From the NCBI GenBank assembly GCA_963662175.1, contig OY759227.1, positions 5,488,501 to 5,552,500 on the forward strand: 64,000 bases of DNA, read 5' to 3'. Origin of the DNA: Aradus depressus. Lineage: Eukaryota > Arthropoda > Insecta > Hemiptera > Aradidae. The translations under genes were made by a program, and so were the position numbers. Of this stretch, positions 12,990 to 26,200 are shown piece after piece. Every line of letters begins with the position of its first letter. The first letter of the stretch is position 1. The notes below the pieces were generated by a model. It saw only the letters and a list, made by a program, of their open reading frames with translations, did no database searches and was not told the DNA's origin.

Positions 12990-14284
12990 AGTCCGTACGC
13001 GAGGCCAACTTCTCGAGCGCTCGGATATATGACGGGCTTGTAGCGCTATCGGCGCTGTGGATCGCACCCGGTTTCCCGCTGCCGCAGTTACAACATTTCG
13101 GCGGCAACGCCTTCCTCTTGCAGCTGGCGCTGTCGTGCCCTGTAGCGGAGCACCAAGCACACACCTTCTCCTTACTTGGGCACCGTTTCTCCGGGTGGCC
13201 AAATCCATGGCATTTTCCACACCTGGTGACGTTCAGGCAGTCCCGCACAGCACAAGTATACCACCCTAGGGTGATCCTGCCGGTGGTGATGAGGTCTCTT
13301 CGGGTCGCAGGGGTCGTTTCAACTACCCAGCGCACCGTTGGTCTGCCGGGACTATGGGGGAGAGTGTGGGGCGCTGGACTTGGAATCTCCTGGAGAGGTC
13401 CTCGGCCGACCAACCCGCAGGCACATCGAAGACCGCTAAGCGCGGTCTTCTCCTGTGCAGCGCCTCCGCCCTCAGACCCAACTCTTGGAGTCGGGCGCTG
13501 GCGGTTAGCGTCGTGAGTTCCTCGGCCGAAGACACCTCCAAGAGGATCCCCCCTCTCCTGGCGGGCCTACTGTTTAACATGGTGATCCCAAGCTCTCCCG
13601 GGGTCACCTGGTCCATTGCGGCCGTCAGCGGGCGCGTGTCCTTTTTATTGGACAGCTCTACCACGGCCATGAAGGCCTTAGGGCGGTTTTGGCCCTCCCC
13701 GGCCGTAGCGAGCTGTCTGAGGACGTCCTCTTTCCTCTTGGTGGGGGGGAGCGGTCTTCGTCCCGGGTGGGTTGTCGCCGCTGCTGTTGGTGCTGCTGCA
13801 GGGGCGGCCGACTTCTTCTTCTTCTTCCTAACCACCTGTGTCCAAGCCGCCGGGCTCGGGTATTCGGCATCAGTGATAGGGGGCGGGGGGGGAGAGGGCG
13901 GGAGAGGGGTCCCGTCAATCTCCAACCCTCCACTGGATACGAATGGGGGGGGGGCGGTGGGGGCCTTGGGATGGGAGGCGGAAACTCGGTCTTCGTACCG
14001 CTCGCTTCTGGACTAGGTACGGGAGAGGGAGGAGCGGTAGTACTTCTTGGCGTCTGTATCACTGCTCCTCTCTTCTTCTTCTTCCCCTGTCTTTCTGGTC
14101 CCTCTTCCGGCAGAGTCCTGTACTGGTGGGGGAGGGGGGGAGCCTCTGTTCCTACTGGAAGGGGCCGCTGAGGGAGGCCGGCTAAGCCGGCGGCAATTGT
14201 TGTCGCCACCGTCTCGGTCAGACTCCCCACGATTTCCTTCGCCATCCTGACCTTGGCCTCGGCCACCTCCTGCACCGTAGACAT
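12979..14284 (-). pseudogene. ORF1 (gag-like nucleic-acid-binding protein) of the R1-like element, frameshifted
   Basis: Three overlapping frames together cover one ORF1 of roughly 430 codons. The N-terminal part (about 14,284-13,945) contains MSTVQEVAEAKVRMAKEI and a proline-rich stretch. The middle (about 13,945-13,390) has a Lys-rich KKKKKS patch and a region ending near RLAVFDVPAGWSAEDLSRRF. The C-terminal part (about 13,390-12,979) holds the zinc knuckles. The first frame change falls in a G/C homopolymer near 13,945-13,956 and the second near 13,380-13,400. Two knuckles fit CX2CX4HX4C (CGKCHGFGHPEKRC and CAWCSATGHDSASC). The third, CCNCGSGKPGAIHSADSATS, lacks the expected last cysteine. 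ORF1 proteins of this clade bind element RNA and form the RNP. The homopolymer shift could be a sequencing error; the other is less easily explained that way. Confidence 0.85.
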
Positions 14285-17200
14285 CAGGACCTTATATTTA
14301 TACTTAGCCCCCCCCCCCACAACCCCCCTTCCCGTTCAAAACTTTGGGACGCCACACACCTTATTTTTCTATTTGGTCTTCAGGAATACTACATGTGAAA
14401 CATCGTGACAATGCGACCAACCGTTAATGAGCTAGCTCTATATTTATACTTAGCCCCCCCCCCCCACAACTCCCCCTCCCTTTCAGAACATTGGGACGCC
14501 ACACACCTTATTTTTCTATTTGGCCTTCAGGAATACTACATGGGAAATTTCGTGACAATACGATCAACCGTTAATGAGCTAGCTCTATATTTATACTTAG
14601 CCCCCCCCCCCACAACTCCCCCTCCCTTTCAGAACATTGGAACGCCACACACCTTATTTTTCTATTTGGCCTTCAGGAATACTACATGGGAAATTTCGTG
14701 ACAATACGATCAACCGTTAACGAGCTAGCTCAATATTTATACTTAGCCCCCACCACAACCCCCCCTCCCGTTCAAAACTTTGGGACGCCACACACCTTAT
14801 TTTTCTATTTGGCCTTCAGGAATACTACATGGGAAATTTCGTGACAATACCATCAACTGTTAATGAGCTAGCTCTGTATTTATACTTAGGCCCCCCCCAC
14901 CACCCCCCCTCCCGTTCAAAACTTTGGGACGCAACACACCTTATTTTTCTATTTGGCCTTCAGGAATACTACATGGGAAATTTCGTGACAATACGATCAA
15001 CCGTTAACGAGCTAGCTCAATATTTATACTTAGCCCCCACCACAACCCCCCCTCCCGTTCAAAACTTTGGGACGCCACACACCTTATTTTTCTATTTGGC
15101 CTTCAGGAATACTACATGGGAAATTTCGTGACAATACCATCAACTGTTAATGAGCTAGCTCTGTATTTATACTTAGGCCCCCCCCACCACCCCCCCTCCC
15201 GTTCAAAACTTTGGGACGCAACACACCTTATTTTTCTATTTGGCCTTCAGGAATACTACATGGGAACTTTCGTGACAATACGATCAACCGTTAATGAGCT
15301 AGCTCTATATTTATACTTAGCCCCCCCCCCCCCCCACAACACCCCTTCCCTTTCAAAACATTGGGACGCCACACATCTTATTTTTCTTTTTGGTCTTCAG
15401 GAATACTACATGTGAAACTTCGTGACAATGCGACCAACCGTTAATGAGCTAGCTCTATGTTTATACTTAGCCCCCACCACAACCCCCCCTCCCGTTCAAA
15501 ACTTTGGGACGCCACACACCTTATTTTTCTATTTGGCCTTCAGGAATACTACATGTGAAACTTCGTGACAATGCGACCAACCGTTAATGAGCTAGCTCTA
15601 TATTTATACTTAGGCCCCCTCCACAACCCCCCCTCCCGTTCAAATTTTTGGGACGCCACACACCTTATTTTTCTATTTGGCCTTCAGGAATACTACATGT
15701 GAAACTTCGTGACAATACGATCAACCGTTAATGAGCTAGCTCTATATTTATACTTAGCCCCTACCACAACCCCCCCTCCCGTTCAAAACTTTGGGACGTC
15801 ACACACCTTATTTTTCTATTTGGCCTTCAGGAATACTACATGGGAAATTTCGTGACAATACCATCAACCAGTAATGAGCTAGCCCTGTATTTATACTTAG
15901 GCCCCCCCCCCCACAACCCGCCCTCCCGTTCAAAACTTTGGGACGCCACACACCTTATTTTTCTATTTGGTCTTCAGGAATACTACATGGGAAATTTCGT
16001 GACAATACGATCAACCGTTAATGAGCTAGCTCTATATTTGTACTTAGCCCCCCCCCCCCCACAACCCCCCCTCCCGTTCAAAACTTTGGGACGCCACACA
16101 CCTTATTTTTCTATTTGGTCTTCAGGAATACTACATGTGAAACTTCGTGACAAAGCGACCAACCGTTAATGAGCTAGCTCTATATTTATACTTAGGCCCC
16201 CCCCCCCACCACCCCCCCTCCCGTTCAAAACTTTGGGACGCCACACACCTTATTTTTCTATTTGGTCTTCAGGAATACTACATGTGAAACTTCGTGACAA
16301 TGCGACCAACCGTTAATGAGCTAGCTCTATATTTATACTTAGGCCCCCCCCACAACCCCCCCTCCCGTTCAAAACTTTGGGACGCCACACACCTTATTTT
16401 TCTATTTGCCCTTCAGAAATACTACATGGGAAATTTCGTGACAATACGATCAACCGTTAATGAGCTAGCTCTATATTTATACTTAGCCCCCCCCCCCCCC
16501 ACAACTCCCCCTCCCTTTCAAAACATTGGGACGCCACACACCTTATTTTTCTATTTGGCTTTCAGGAATACTACATGGGAAATTTCGTGACAATACGATC
16601 AACCGTTAATGAGCTAGCTCTATATTTATACTTAGCCCCCCCCCCACAACCCCCCTTCCCGTTCAAAACTTTGGGACGCCACACACCTTATTTTTCTATT
16701 TGGTCTTCAGGAATACTACATGTGAAACTTCGTGACAATGCGACCAACCGTTAATGAGCTAGCTCTATATTTATACTTAGGCCCCCCCCACCACCCCCCC
16801 TCCCGTTCAAAACTTTGGGACGCCACACACCTCATTTTTCTATTTGGCCTTCAGGAATACTACATGGGAAATTTCGTGACAATACGATCAACCGTTAATG
16901 AGCTAGCTCTATATTTATACTTAGCCCCCCCCCCCCCCACAACACCCCTTCCCTTTCAAAACATTGGGACGCCACACACCTTATTTTTCTATTTGGTCTT
17001 CAGGAATACTACATGTGAAACTTCGTGACAATGCGACCAACCGTTAATGAACTAGCTCTATATTTATACTTAGGCCACCCCACGACCCCCCCTCCCGTTC
17101 AAAACTTTGGGACGCCACACACCTTATTTTTCTTTTTGGTCTTCAGGAATACTACATGTGAAACTTCGTGACAATGCGACCAACCGTTAATGAGCTAGCT

Positions 17201-19384
17201 CTATGTTTATACTTAGGCCCCCTCCACAACCCCCCCTCCCGTTCAAATTTTTGGGACGCCACACACCTTCTTTTTCTATTTGGCCTTCAGGAATACTACA
17301 TGGGAAATTTCGTGACAATACGATCAACCGTTAATGAGCTAGCTCTATATTTATACTTAGGCCCCCCCACAACCCCCCCTCCCGTTCAAAACTTTGGGAC
17401 GCCACACACCTTATTTTTCTATTTGGCCTTCAGAAATACTACATGGGAAATTTCGTGACAATACGATCAACCGTTAATGAGCTAGCTCTATATTTATACT
17501 TAGCCCCCCCCCCCCCCCCCCCACAACTCCCCCTCCCTTTCAGAACATTGGGACGCCACACACCTTATTTTTCTATTTGGCCTTCAAGAATACTACATGG
17601 GAAATTTCGTGACAATACGATCAACCGTTAACGAGCTAGCTCAATATTTATACTTAGCCCCCACCACAACCCCCCCTCCCGTTCAAAACTTTGGGACGCC
17701 ACACACCTTATTTTTCTATTTGGCCTTCAGGAATACTACATGGGAAATTTCGTGACAATACCATCAACCGTTAATGAGCTAGCTCTGTATTTATACTTAG
17801 GCCCCCCCCACAACCCGCCCTCCCGTTCAAAACTTTGGGACGCCACACACCTTATTTTTCTATTTGGTCTTCAGGAATACTACATGTGAAACTTCGTGAC
17901 AATGCGACCAACCGTTAATGAGCTAGCTCTATATTTATACTTAGGCCCCCCCCACCACCCCCCCTCCCGTTCAAAACATTGGGACGCAACACACCTTATT
18001 TTTCTATTTGGCCTTCAGGAATACTACATGGGAAATTTCGTGACAATACGATCAACCGTTAATGAGCTAGCTCTATATTTATACTTAGCCCCCCCCCCCC
18101 CCCCCCACAACACCCCTTCCCTTTCAAAACATTGGGACGCCACACATCTTATTTTTCTATTTGGTCTTCAGGAATACTACATGTGAAACTTCGTGACAAT
18201 GCGACCAACCGTTAATGAACTAGCTCTATATTTATACTTGGGCCACCCCACGACCCCCCCTCCCGTTCAAAACTTTGGGACGCCACACACCTTATTTTTC
18301 TATTTGGCCTTCAGGAATACTACATGGGAAATTTCGTGACAATACGATCAACCGTTAATGAGCTAGCTCTATATTTATACTTAGTCCCCCCCCCCCCCAC
18401 TACTCCCCCTCCCTTTCAAAACATTGGGACGCCACACACCTTATTTTTCTATTTGGCCTTCAGGAATACTACATGGGAAATTTCGTGACAATACGATCAA
18501 CTGTTAATGAGCTAGCTCTATATTTATACTTAGCCCCTACCACAACCCCCCCTCCCGTTCAAAACTTTGGGACGTCACACACCTTATTTTTCTATTTGGC
18601 CTTCAGGAATACTACATGGGAAATTTCGTGACAATACCATCAACCGTTAATGAGCTAGCCCTGTATTTATACTTAGGCCCCCCCCACCACCCCCCCTCCC
18701 GTTCAAAACTTTGGGACGCCACACACCTTATTTTTCTATTTGGCCTTCAGGAATACTACATGGGAAATTTCGTGACAATACGATCAACCGTTAATGAGCT
18801 AGCTCTATATTTATACTTAGCCCCCCCCCCCCCCACAACCCCCCCTCCCGTTCAAAACTTTGGGACGCCACACACCTTATTTTTCTATTTGGTCTTCAGG
18901 AATACTACATGTGAAACTTCGTGACAAAGCGACCAACCGTTAATGAGCTAGCTCTATATTTATACTTAGGCCCCCCCCCACCACCCCCCCTCCCGTTCAA
19001 AACTTTGGGACGCCACACACCTTATTTTTCTATTTGGTCTTCAGGAATACTACATGTGAAACTTCGTGACAATGCGACCAACCGTTAATGAGCTAGCTCT
19101 ATATTTATACTTAGGCCCCCCCCACAACCCCCCCTCCCGTTCAAAACTTTGGGACGCCACACACCTTATTTTTCTATTTGGCCTTCAGGAATACTACATG
19201 GGAAATTTCGTGACAATACGATCAACCGTTAATGAGCTAGCTCTATATTTATATTTAGCCCCCCCCCTACTCAACCCCCCCACCCGTTCAAAACTTTGGG
19301 ACGCCACACACCTTATTTTTCTATTTGGCCTTCAGGAATACTACATGGGAAATTTCGTGACAATACGATCAACCGTTAATGAGC

Positions 19385-19490
19385 TAGCTCTATATTTATA
19401 ATTAGCCCCGCCCCCACCACCAACCCCCCTCCCGTTCAAAATTTCGAGCCGTCACACCGCCTATTTTTCTATTTGGCCTTCAGGAATACT
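19385..19490 (+). repeat. Divergent satellite monomer sharing a variant with the Helitron
   Basis: This monomer has GAGCCGTCACACCGCC at 19,446-19,461 where others have TTGGGACGCCACACACC. The exact reverse complement (GGCGGTGTGACGGCTC) is at 53,828-53,843 inside the Helitron, and a near match (one base different) lies near 58,268 in the second copy. It ties the array directly to the Helitron-borne monomers. Confidence 0.85.
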
Positions 19491-20247
19491 ACATGTGAAA
19501 TTTCGTGACAATACGATCAACCGTTAATGAGCTAGCTCTGTATTTATACTTAGGCCCCCCCCCCACAACCCGCCCTCCCGTTCAAATCTTTGGGACGCCA
19601 CACACCTTATTTATCTATTTGGCCTTCAGGAATACTACATGTGAAATTTCGTGACAATACGATCAACCGTTAATGAGCTAGCTCTGTATTTATACTTAGT
19701 CCCCCCCCCCCCACAACCCACCCTCCCGTTCAAAACTTTGGGACGCCACACACCTTATTTTTCTATTTGGCCTTCAGGAATACTACATGTGAAATTTCGT
19801 GACAATACGATCAACCGTTAATGAGCTAGCTCTATATTTATACTTAGCCCCCCCCCCCCACAACCCCCCCCTCCCGTTCAAAACTTTGGGACGCCACACA
19901 CCTTATTTTTCTATTTGGCCTTCAGGAATACTACATGGGAAATTTCGTGACAATACGATCAACCGTTAATGAGCTAGCTCTGTATTTATACTTAGGCCCC
20001 CCCCCCCCCCCACAACCCACCCTCCCGTTCAAAACTTTGGGACGCCACACACATTATTTTTCTATTTGGCCTTCAGGAATACTACATGGGAAAATTCGTG
20101 ACAATACGATCAACCGTTAATGAGCTAGCTTTATATTTATACTTAGCCCCCCCCCCCCCCCACAACCCCCCCTCCCGTTCAAAACTTTGGGACGCCACAC
20201 ACTTTATTTTTCTATTTGGCCTTCAGGAATACTACATGTGAAACTTC

Positions 20248-23200
20248 GTGACAATGCGACCAACCGTTAATGAGCTAGCTCTATATTTATACTTAGGCCC
20301 CTCCCACAACCCCCCCTCCCGTTCAAATCTTTGGGACGCCACACACCTTATTTTTCTATTTGGCCATCAGGAATACTACATGGGAAATTTCGTGACAATA
20401 CGATCAACCGTTAATGAGCTAGCTCTGTATTTATACTTAGGCCCCCCCCCCCACAACCCACCCTCCCGTTCAAAACTTTGGGACGCCACACACCTTATTT
20501 TTCTATTTGGCCTTCAGGAATACTACATGGGAAATTTCGTGACAATACGATCAACCGTTAATGAGCTAGCTCTATATTTATACTTAGGCCCCCCCACAAC
20601 CCCCCCTCCCGTTCAAAACTTTGGGACGCCACACACCTTATTTTTCTATTTGGCCTTCAGGAATACTACATGGGAAATTTCGTGACAATACGATCAACCG
20701 TTAATGAGCTAGCTCTATATTTATACTTAGGCCCCCCCCACAACCCCCCCTCCCGTTCAAAACTTTGGGACGCCACACACCTTATTTTTCTATTTGGCCT
20801 TCAGGAATACTACATGTGAAATTTCGTGACAATACGATCAACCGTTAATGAGCTAGCTCTATATTTATACTTAGCCCCCCCCCCCACAACCCCCCCCTCC
20901 CGTTCAAAACTTTGGGACGCCACACACCTTATTTTTCCATTTGGTCTTCAGGAATACTACATGTGAAACTTCGTGGCAATGCGACCAACCGTTAATGAGC
21001 TAGCTCTATATTTATACTTAGGCCCCACCCACAACCCCCCCTCCCGTTCAAATCTTTGGGACGCCACACACCTTATTTTTCTATTTGGCCTTCAGGAATA
21101 CTACATGGGAAATTTCGTGACAATACGATCAACCGTTAATGAGCTAGCTCTGCATTTATACTTAGGCCCCCCCCCCACAACCCACCCTCCCGTTCAAAAC
21201 TTTGGGACGCCACACACATTATTTTCCTATTTGGCCTTCAGGAATACTACATGGGAAATTTCGTGACAATACGATCAACCGTTAATGAGCTAGCTCTATA
21301 TTTATACTTAGCCCCCCCCCACAACCCCCCCTCCCGTTCAAAACTTTGGGACACCACACACTTTATTTTTCTATTTGGCCTTCAGGAATACTACATGTGA
21401 AACTTCGTGACAATGCGACCAACCGTTAATGAGCTAGCTCTATATTTATACTTAGGCCCCTCCCACAACCCCCCCTCCCGTTCAAAACTTTGGGACGCCA
21501 CACACCTTATTTTTCTATTTGGTCTTCAGGAATACTACATGTGAAACTTCGTGGCAATGCGACCAACCGTTAATGAGCTAGCTCTATATTTATACTTAGG
21601 CCCCACCCACAACCCCCCCTCCCGTTCAAAACTTTGGGACGCCACACACATTATTTTTCTATTTGGCCTTCAGGAATACTACATGGGAAATTTCGTGACA
21701 ATACGATCAACCGTTAATGAGCTAGCTCTATATTTATACTTAGCCCCCCCCCCACAACCCCCCCTCCCGTTCAAAACTTTGGGACGCCACACACCTTATT
21801 TTTCTATTTGGCCTTCAGGAATACTACATGTGAAATTTCGTGACAATACGATCAACCGTTAATGAGCTAGCTCTATATTTATACTTAGCCCCCCCCCCCA
21901 CAACCCCCCCTCCCGTTCAAAACTTTGGGACGCCACACACCTTATTTTTCTATTTGGTCTTCAGGAATACTACATGTGAAACTTCGTGGCAATGCGACCA
22001 ACCGTTAATGAGCTAGCTCTATATTTATACTTAGGCCCCACCCACAACCCCCCCTCCCGTTCAAATCTTTGGGACGCCACACACCTTATTTTTCTATTTG
22101 GCCTTCAGGAATACTACATGGGAAATTTCGTGACAATACGATCAACCGTTAATGAGCTAGCTCTGCATTTATACTTAGGCCCCCCCCCCACAACCCACCC
22201 TCCCGTTCAAAACTTTGGGACGCCACACACATTATTTTTCTATTTGGCCTTCAGGAATACTACATGGGAAATTTCGTGACAATACGATCAACCGTTAATG
22301 AGCTAGCTCTATATTTATACTTAGCCCCCCCCCACAACCCCCCCTCCCGTTCAAAACTTTGGGACACCACACACTTTATTTTTCTATTTGGCCTTCAGGA
22401 ATACTACATGTGAAACTTCGTGACAATGCGACCAACCGTTAATGAGCTAGCTCTATATTTATACTTAGGCCCCTCCCACAACCCCCCCTCCCGTTCAAAT
22501 CTTTGGGACGTCACACACCTTATTTTTCTATTTGGCCTTCAGGAATACTACATGGGAAATTTCGTGACAATACGATCAACCGTTAATGAGCTAGCTCTGT
22601 ATTTATACTTAGGCCCCCCCCCCCACAACCCACCCTCCCGTTCAAAACTTTGGGACGCCACACACATTATTTTTCTATTTGGCCTTCAGGAATACTACAT
22701 GGGAAATTTCGTGACAATACGATCAACCGTTAATGAGCTAGCTCTATATTTATACTTAGCCCCCCCCCCACAACCCCCCCTCCCGTTCAAAACTTTGGGA
22801 CGCCACACACTTTATTTTTCTATTTGGCCTTCAGGAATACTACATGTGAAACTTCGTGACAATGCGACCAACCGTTAATGAGCTAGCTCTATATTTATAC
22901 TTAGGCCCCTCCCACAACCCCCCCTCCCGTTCAAATCTTTGGGACGCCACACACCTTATTTTTCTATTTGGCCATCAGGAATACTACATGGGAAATTTCG
23001 TGACAATACGATCAACCGTTAATGAGCTAGCTCTGTATTTATACTTAGGCCCCCCCCCCCACAACCCACCCTCCCGTTCAAAACTTTGGGACGCCACACA
23101 CCTTATTTTTCTATTTGGCCTTCAGGAATACTACATGGGAAATTTCGTGACAATACGATCAACCGTTAATGAGCTAGCTCTATATTTATACTTAGGCCCC

Positions 23201-26200
23201 CCCACAACCCCCCCTCCCGTTCAAAACTTTGGGACGCCACACACCTTATTTTTCTATTTGGCCTTCAGGAATACTACATGTGAAACTTCGTGACAATGCG
23301 ACCAACCGTTAATGAGCTAGCTCTATATTTATACTTAGGCCCCCCCCACCACCCCCCCCTCCCGTTCAAAACGTTGGGACGCCACACACCTTATTTTTCT
23401 ATTTGGTCTTCAGGAATACTACATGTGAAACTTCGTGACAATGCGACCAACCGTTAATGAGCTAGCTCTATATTTATACTTAGGCCCCCCCCACAACCCC
23501 CCCTCACGTTCAAAACTTTGGGACGCCACACACCTCTTTTTTCTATTTGGCCTTCAGGAATACTACATGGGAAATTTCGTGACAATACGATCAACTGTTA
23601 ATGAGCTAGCTCTATATTTATACTTAGCCCCCCCCCCCACAACCCCCCCCTCCCGTTCAAAACTTTGGGACGCCACATACCTTATTTTTCTATTTGGCCT
23701 TCAGGAATACTACATGTGAAACTTCGTGACAATGCGACCAACCGTTAATGAGCTAGCTCTATATTTATACTTAGGCCCCACCCACAACCCCCCCTCCCGT
23801 TCAAATCTTTGGGACGCCACACACTTTATTTATCTATTTGGCCTTCAGGAATACTACATGTGAAACTTCGTGACAATGCGACCAACCGTTAATGAGCTAG
23901 CTCTATATTTATACTTAGGCCCCCCCCCACAACCCCCCCTCCCGTTCAAAACTTTGGGACGCCACACACCTTATTTTTCTATTTGGCCATCAGGAATACT
24001 ACATAGGAAATTTCGTGACAATACGATCAACCGTTAATGAGCTAGCTCTATATTTATACTTAGCCCCCCCCCCCCACAACCCCCCCTCCCTTTCAAAACT
24101 TTGGGACGCCACACACCTTATTTTTCTATTTGGCCTTCAGGAATACTATATGGGAAATTTCGTGACAATACGATCAACCGTTAATGAGCTAGCTCTATAT
24201 TTATACTTAGGCCCCCCCCACAACCCCCCCACCCGTTCAAAGCTTTGGGACGCCACACACCTTATTTTTCTATTTGGCCTTCAGGAATACTACATGGGAA
24301 ATTTCGTGACAATACTATCAACCGTTAATGAGCTAGCTCTATATTTATTTTTAGGCCCCCCCCTCCCGTTCAAAACTTTGGGACGCCACACACAATATTT
24401 TTCTATTTGGCCTTCAGGAATACTACATGGGAAATTTCGTGACAATACGATCAACCGTTAATTAGCTAGCTCTATATTTATACTTAGCCCCCCCTCCCAC
24501 AACCACCCCTCCCGTTCAAAACTTTGGGACGCCACACACCTTATTTTTCTATTTGGCCTTCAGAAATACTACATAGGAAATTTCGTGACAATACGATCAA
24601 CCGTTAATGAGCTAGCTCCATATTTATACTTAGAACCCCACCACAACCCCCCCTCTCGTTCAAAACTTTGGGACGCCACACACCTTATTTTTCTATTTGG
24701 CCTTCAGGAATACTACATGTGAAACTTCGTGACAATGCGACCAACCGTTAATGAGCTAGCTCTATATTTATACTTAGGCCCCTCCCACAACCCCCCCTCC
24801 CGTTCAAATCTTTGGGACGCCACACACCTTATTTTTCTATTTGGCCATCAGGAATACTACATGGGAAATTTCGTGACAATACGATCAACCGTTAATGAGC
24901 TAGCTCTGTATTTATACTTAGGCCCCCCCCCCCCCACAACCCACCCTCCCGTTCAAAACTTTGGGACGCCACACACCTTATTTTTCTATTTGGCCTTCAG
25001 GAATACTACATGGGAAATTTCGTGACAATACGATCAACGTTAATGAGCTAGCTCTATATTTATACTTAGGCCCCCCCCACAACCCCCCCTCCCGTTCAAA
25101 ACTTTGGGACGCCACACACCTTATTTTTCTATTTGGCCTTCAGGAATACTACATGGGAAATTTCGTGACAATACGATCAACCGTTAATGAGCTAGCTCTA
25201 TATTTATACTTAGCCCCCCCCCCCCCACAACCCCCCCTCCCGTTCAAAACTTTGGGACGCCACATACCTTATTTTTCTATTTGGCCTTCAGGAATACTAC
25301 ATGTGAAACTTCGTGACAATGCGACCAACCGTTAATGAGCTAGCTCTATATTTATACTTAGGCCCCACCCACAACCCCCCCTCCCGTTCAAATCTTTGGG
25401 ACGCCACACACCTTATTTATCTATTTGGCCTTCAGGAATACTACATGTGAAACTTCGTGACAATGCGACCAACCGTTAATGAGCTAGCTCTATATTTATA
25501 CTTAGGCCCCCCCCCCCACAACCCCCCCACCCGTTCAAAGCTTTGGGACGCCACAAACCTTATTTTTCTATTTGGCCTTCAGGAATACTACATGGGAAAT
25601 TTCGTGACAATACTATCAACCGTTAATGAGCTAGCTCTATATTTATTTTTAGGCCCCCCCCCCCACAACCCCCCCTCCCGTTCAAAACTTTGGGACGCCA
25701 CACACATTATTTTTCTATTTGGCCTTCAGGAATACTACATGGGAAATTTCGTGACAATACGATCAACCGTTAATTAGCTAGCTCTATATTTATACTTAGC
25801 CCCCCCCCCCCCCGCAACCCTCCCTCCCTTTCAAAACTTTGAGACGCCACACACCTTATTTTTCTATTTGGCCTTCAGGAATACTACATGGGAAATTTCG
25901 TGACAATACGATCAACCGTTAATGAGCTAGCTCCATATTTATACTTAGGCCCCCCCCCCACAACCCACCCTCCCGTTCAAAACTTTGGGACGCCACACAC
26001 ATTATTTTTCTATTTGGCCTTCAGGAATACTACATGGGAAATTTCGTGACAATACGATCAACCGTTAATGAGCTAGCTCTATATTTATACTTAGCCCCCC
26101 CCCACAACCCCCCCTCCCGTTCAAAACTTTGGGACGCCACACACTTTATTTTTCTATTTGGCCTTCAGGAATACTACATGTGAAACTTCGTGACAATGCG

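Larger units (their letters stand above)
9768..14291 (-). mobile_element. R1-clade-like non-LTR retrotransposon, 5'-truncated, inserted in the satellite
   Basis: A GC-rich block with sharp edges into satellite on both sides. On the minus strand it reads a gag-like ORF1 with CCHC zinc knuckles, then ORF2 with an apurinic-type endonuclease, reverse transcriptase and a C-terminal CCHC motif. This order and an ORF2 of about 1,042 residues without RNase H fit the R1 clade (R1, TRAS, SART, Waldo relatives); the clade assignment is by motif only. The 3' end at about 9,768 has no poly(A) tail, and the 5' end is cut close to the first recognisable ORF1 codons. The satellite stops after GGCCTTCAG on the left and resumes at TATATTTATACTTAG on the right, so about 55 bp of monomer is missing and there is no target-site duplication. 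Confidence 0.9.

Noticed and set aside
13354..14250. Plus-strand Gly/Ser-rich ORFs opposite ORF1.
   Set aside because: These are antisense readings of the proline-rich ORF1, and no domain is recognisable.
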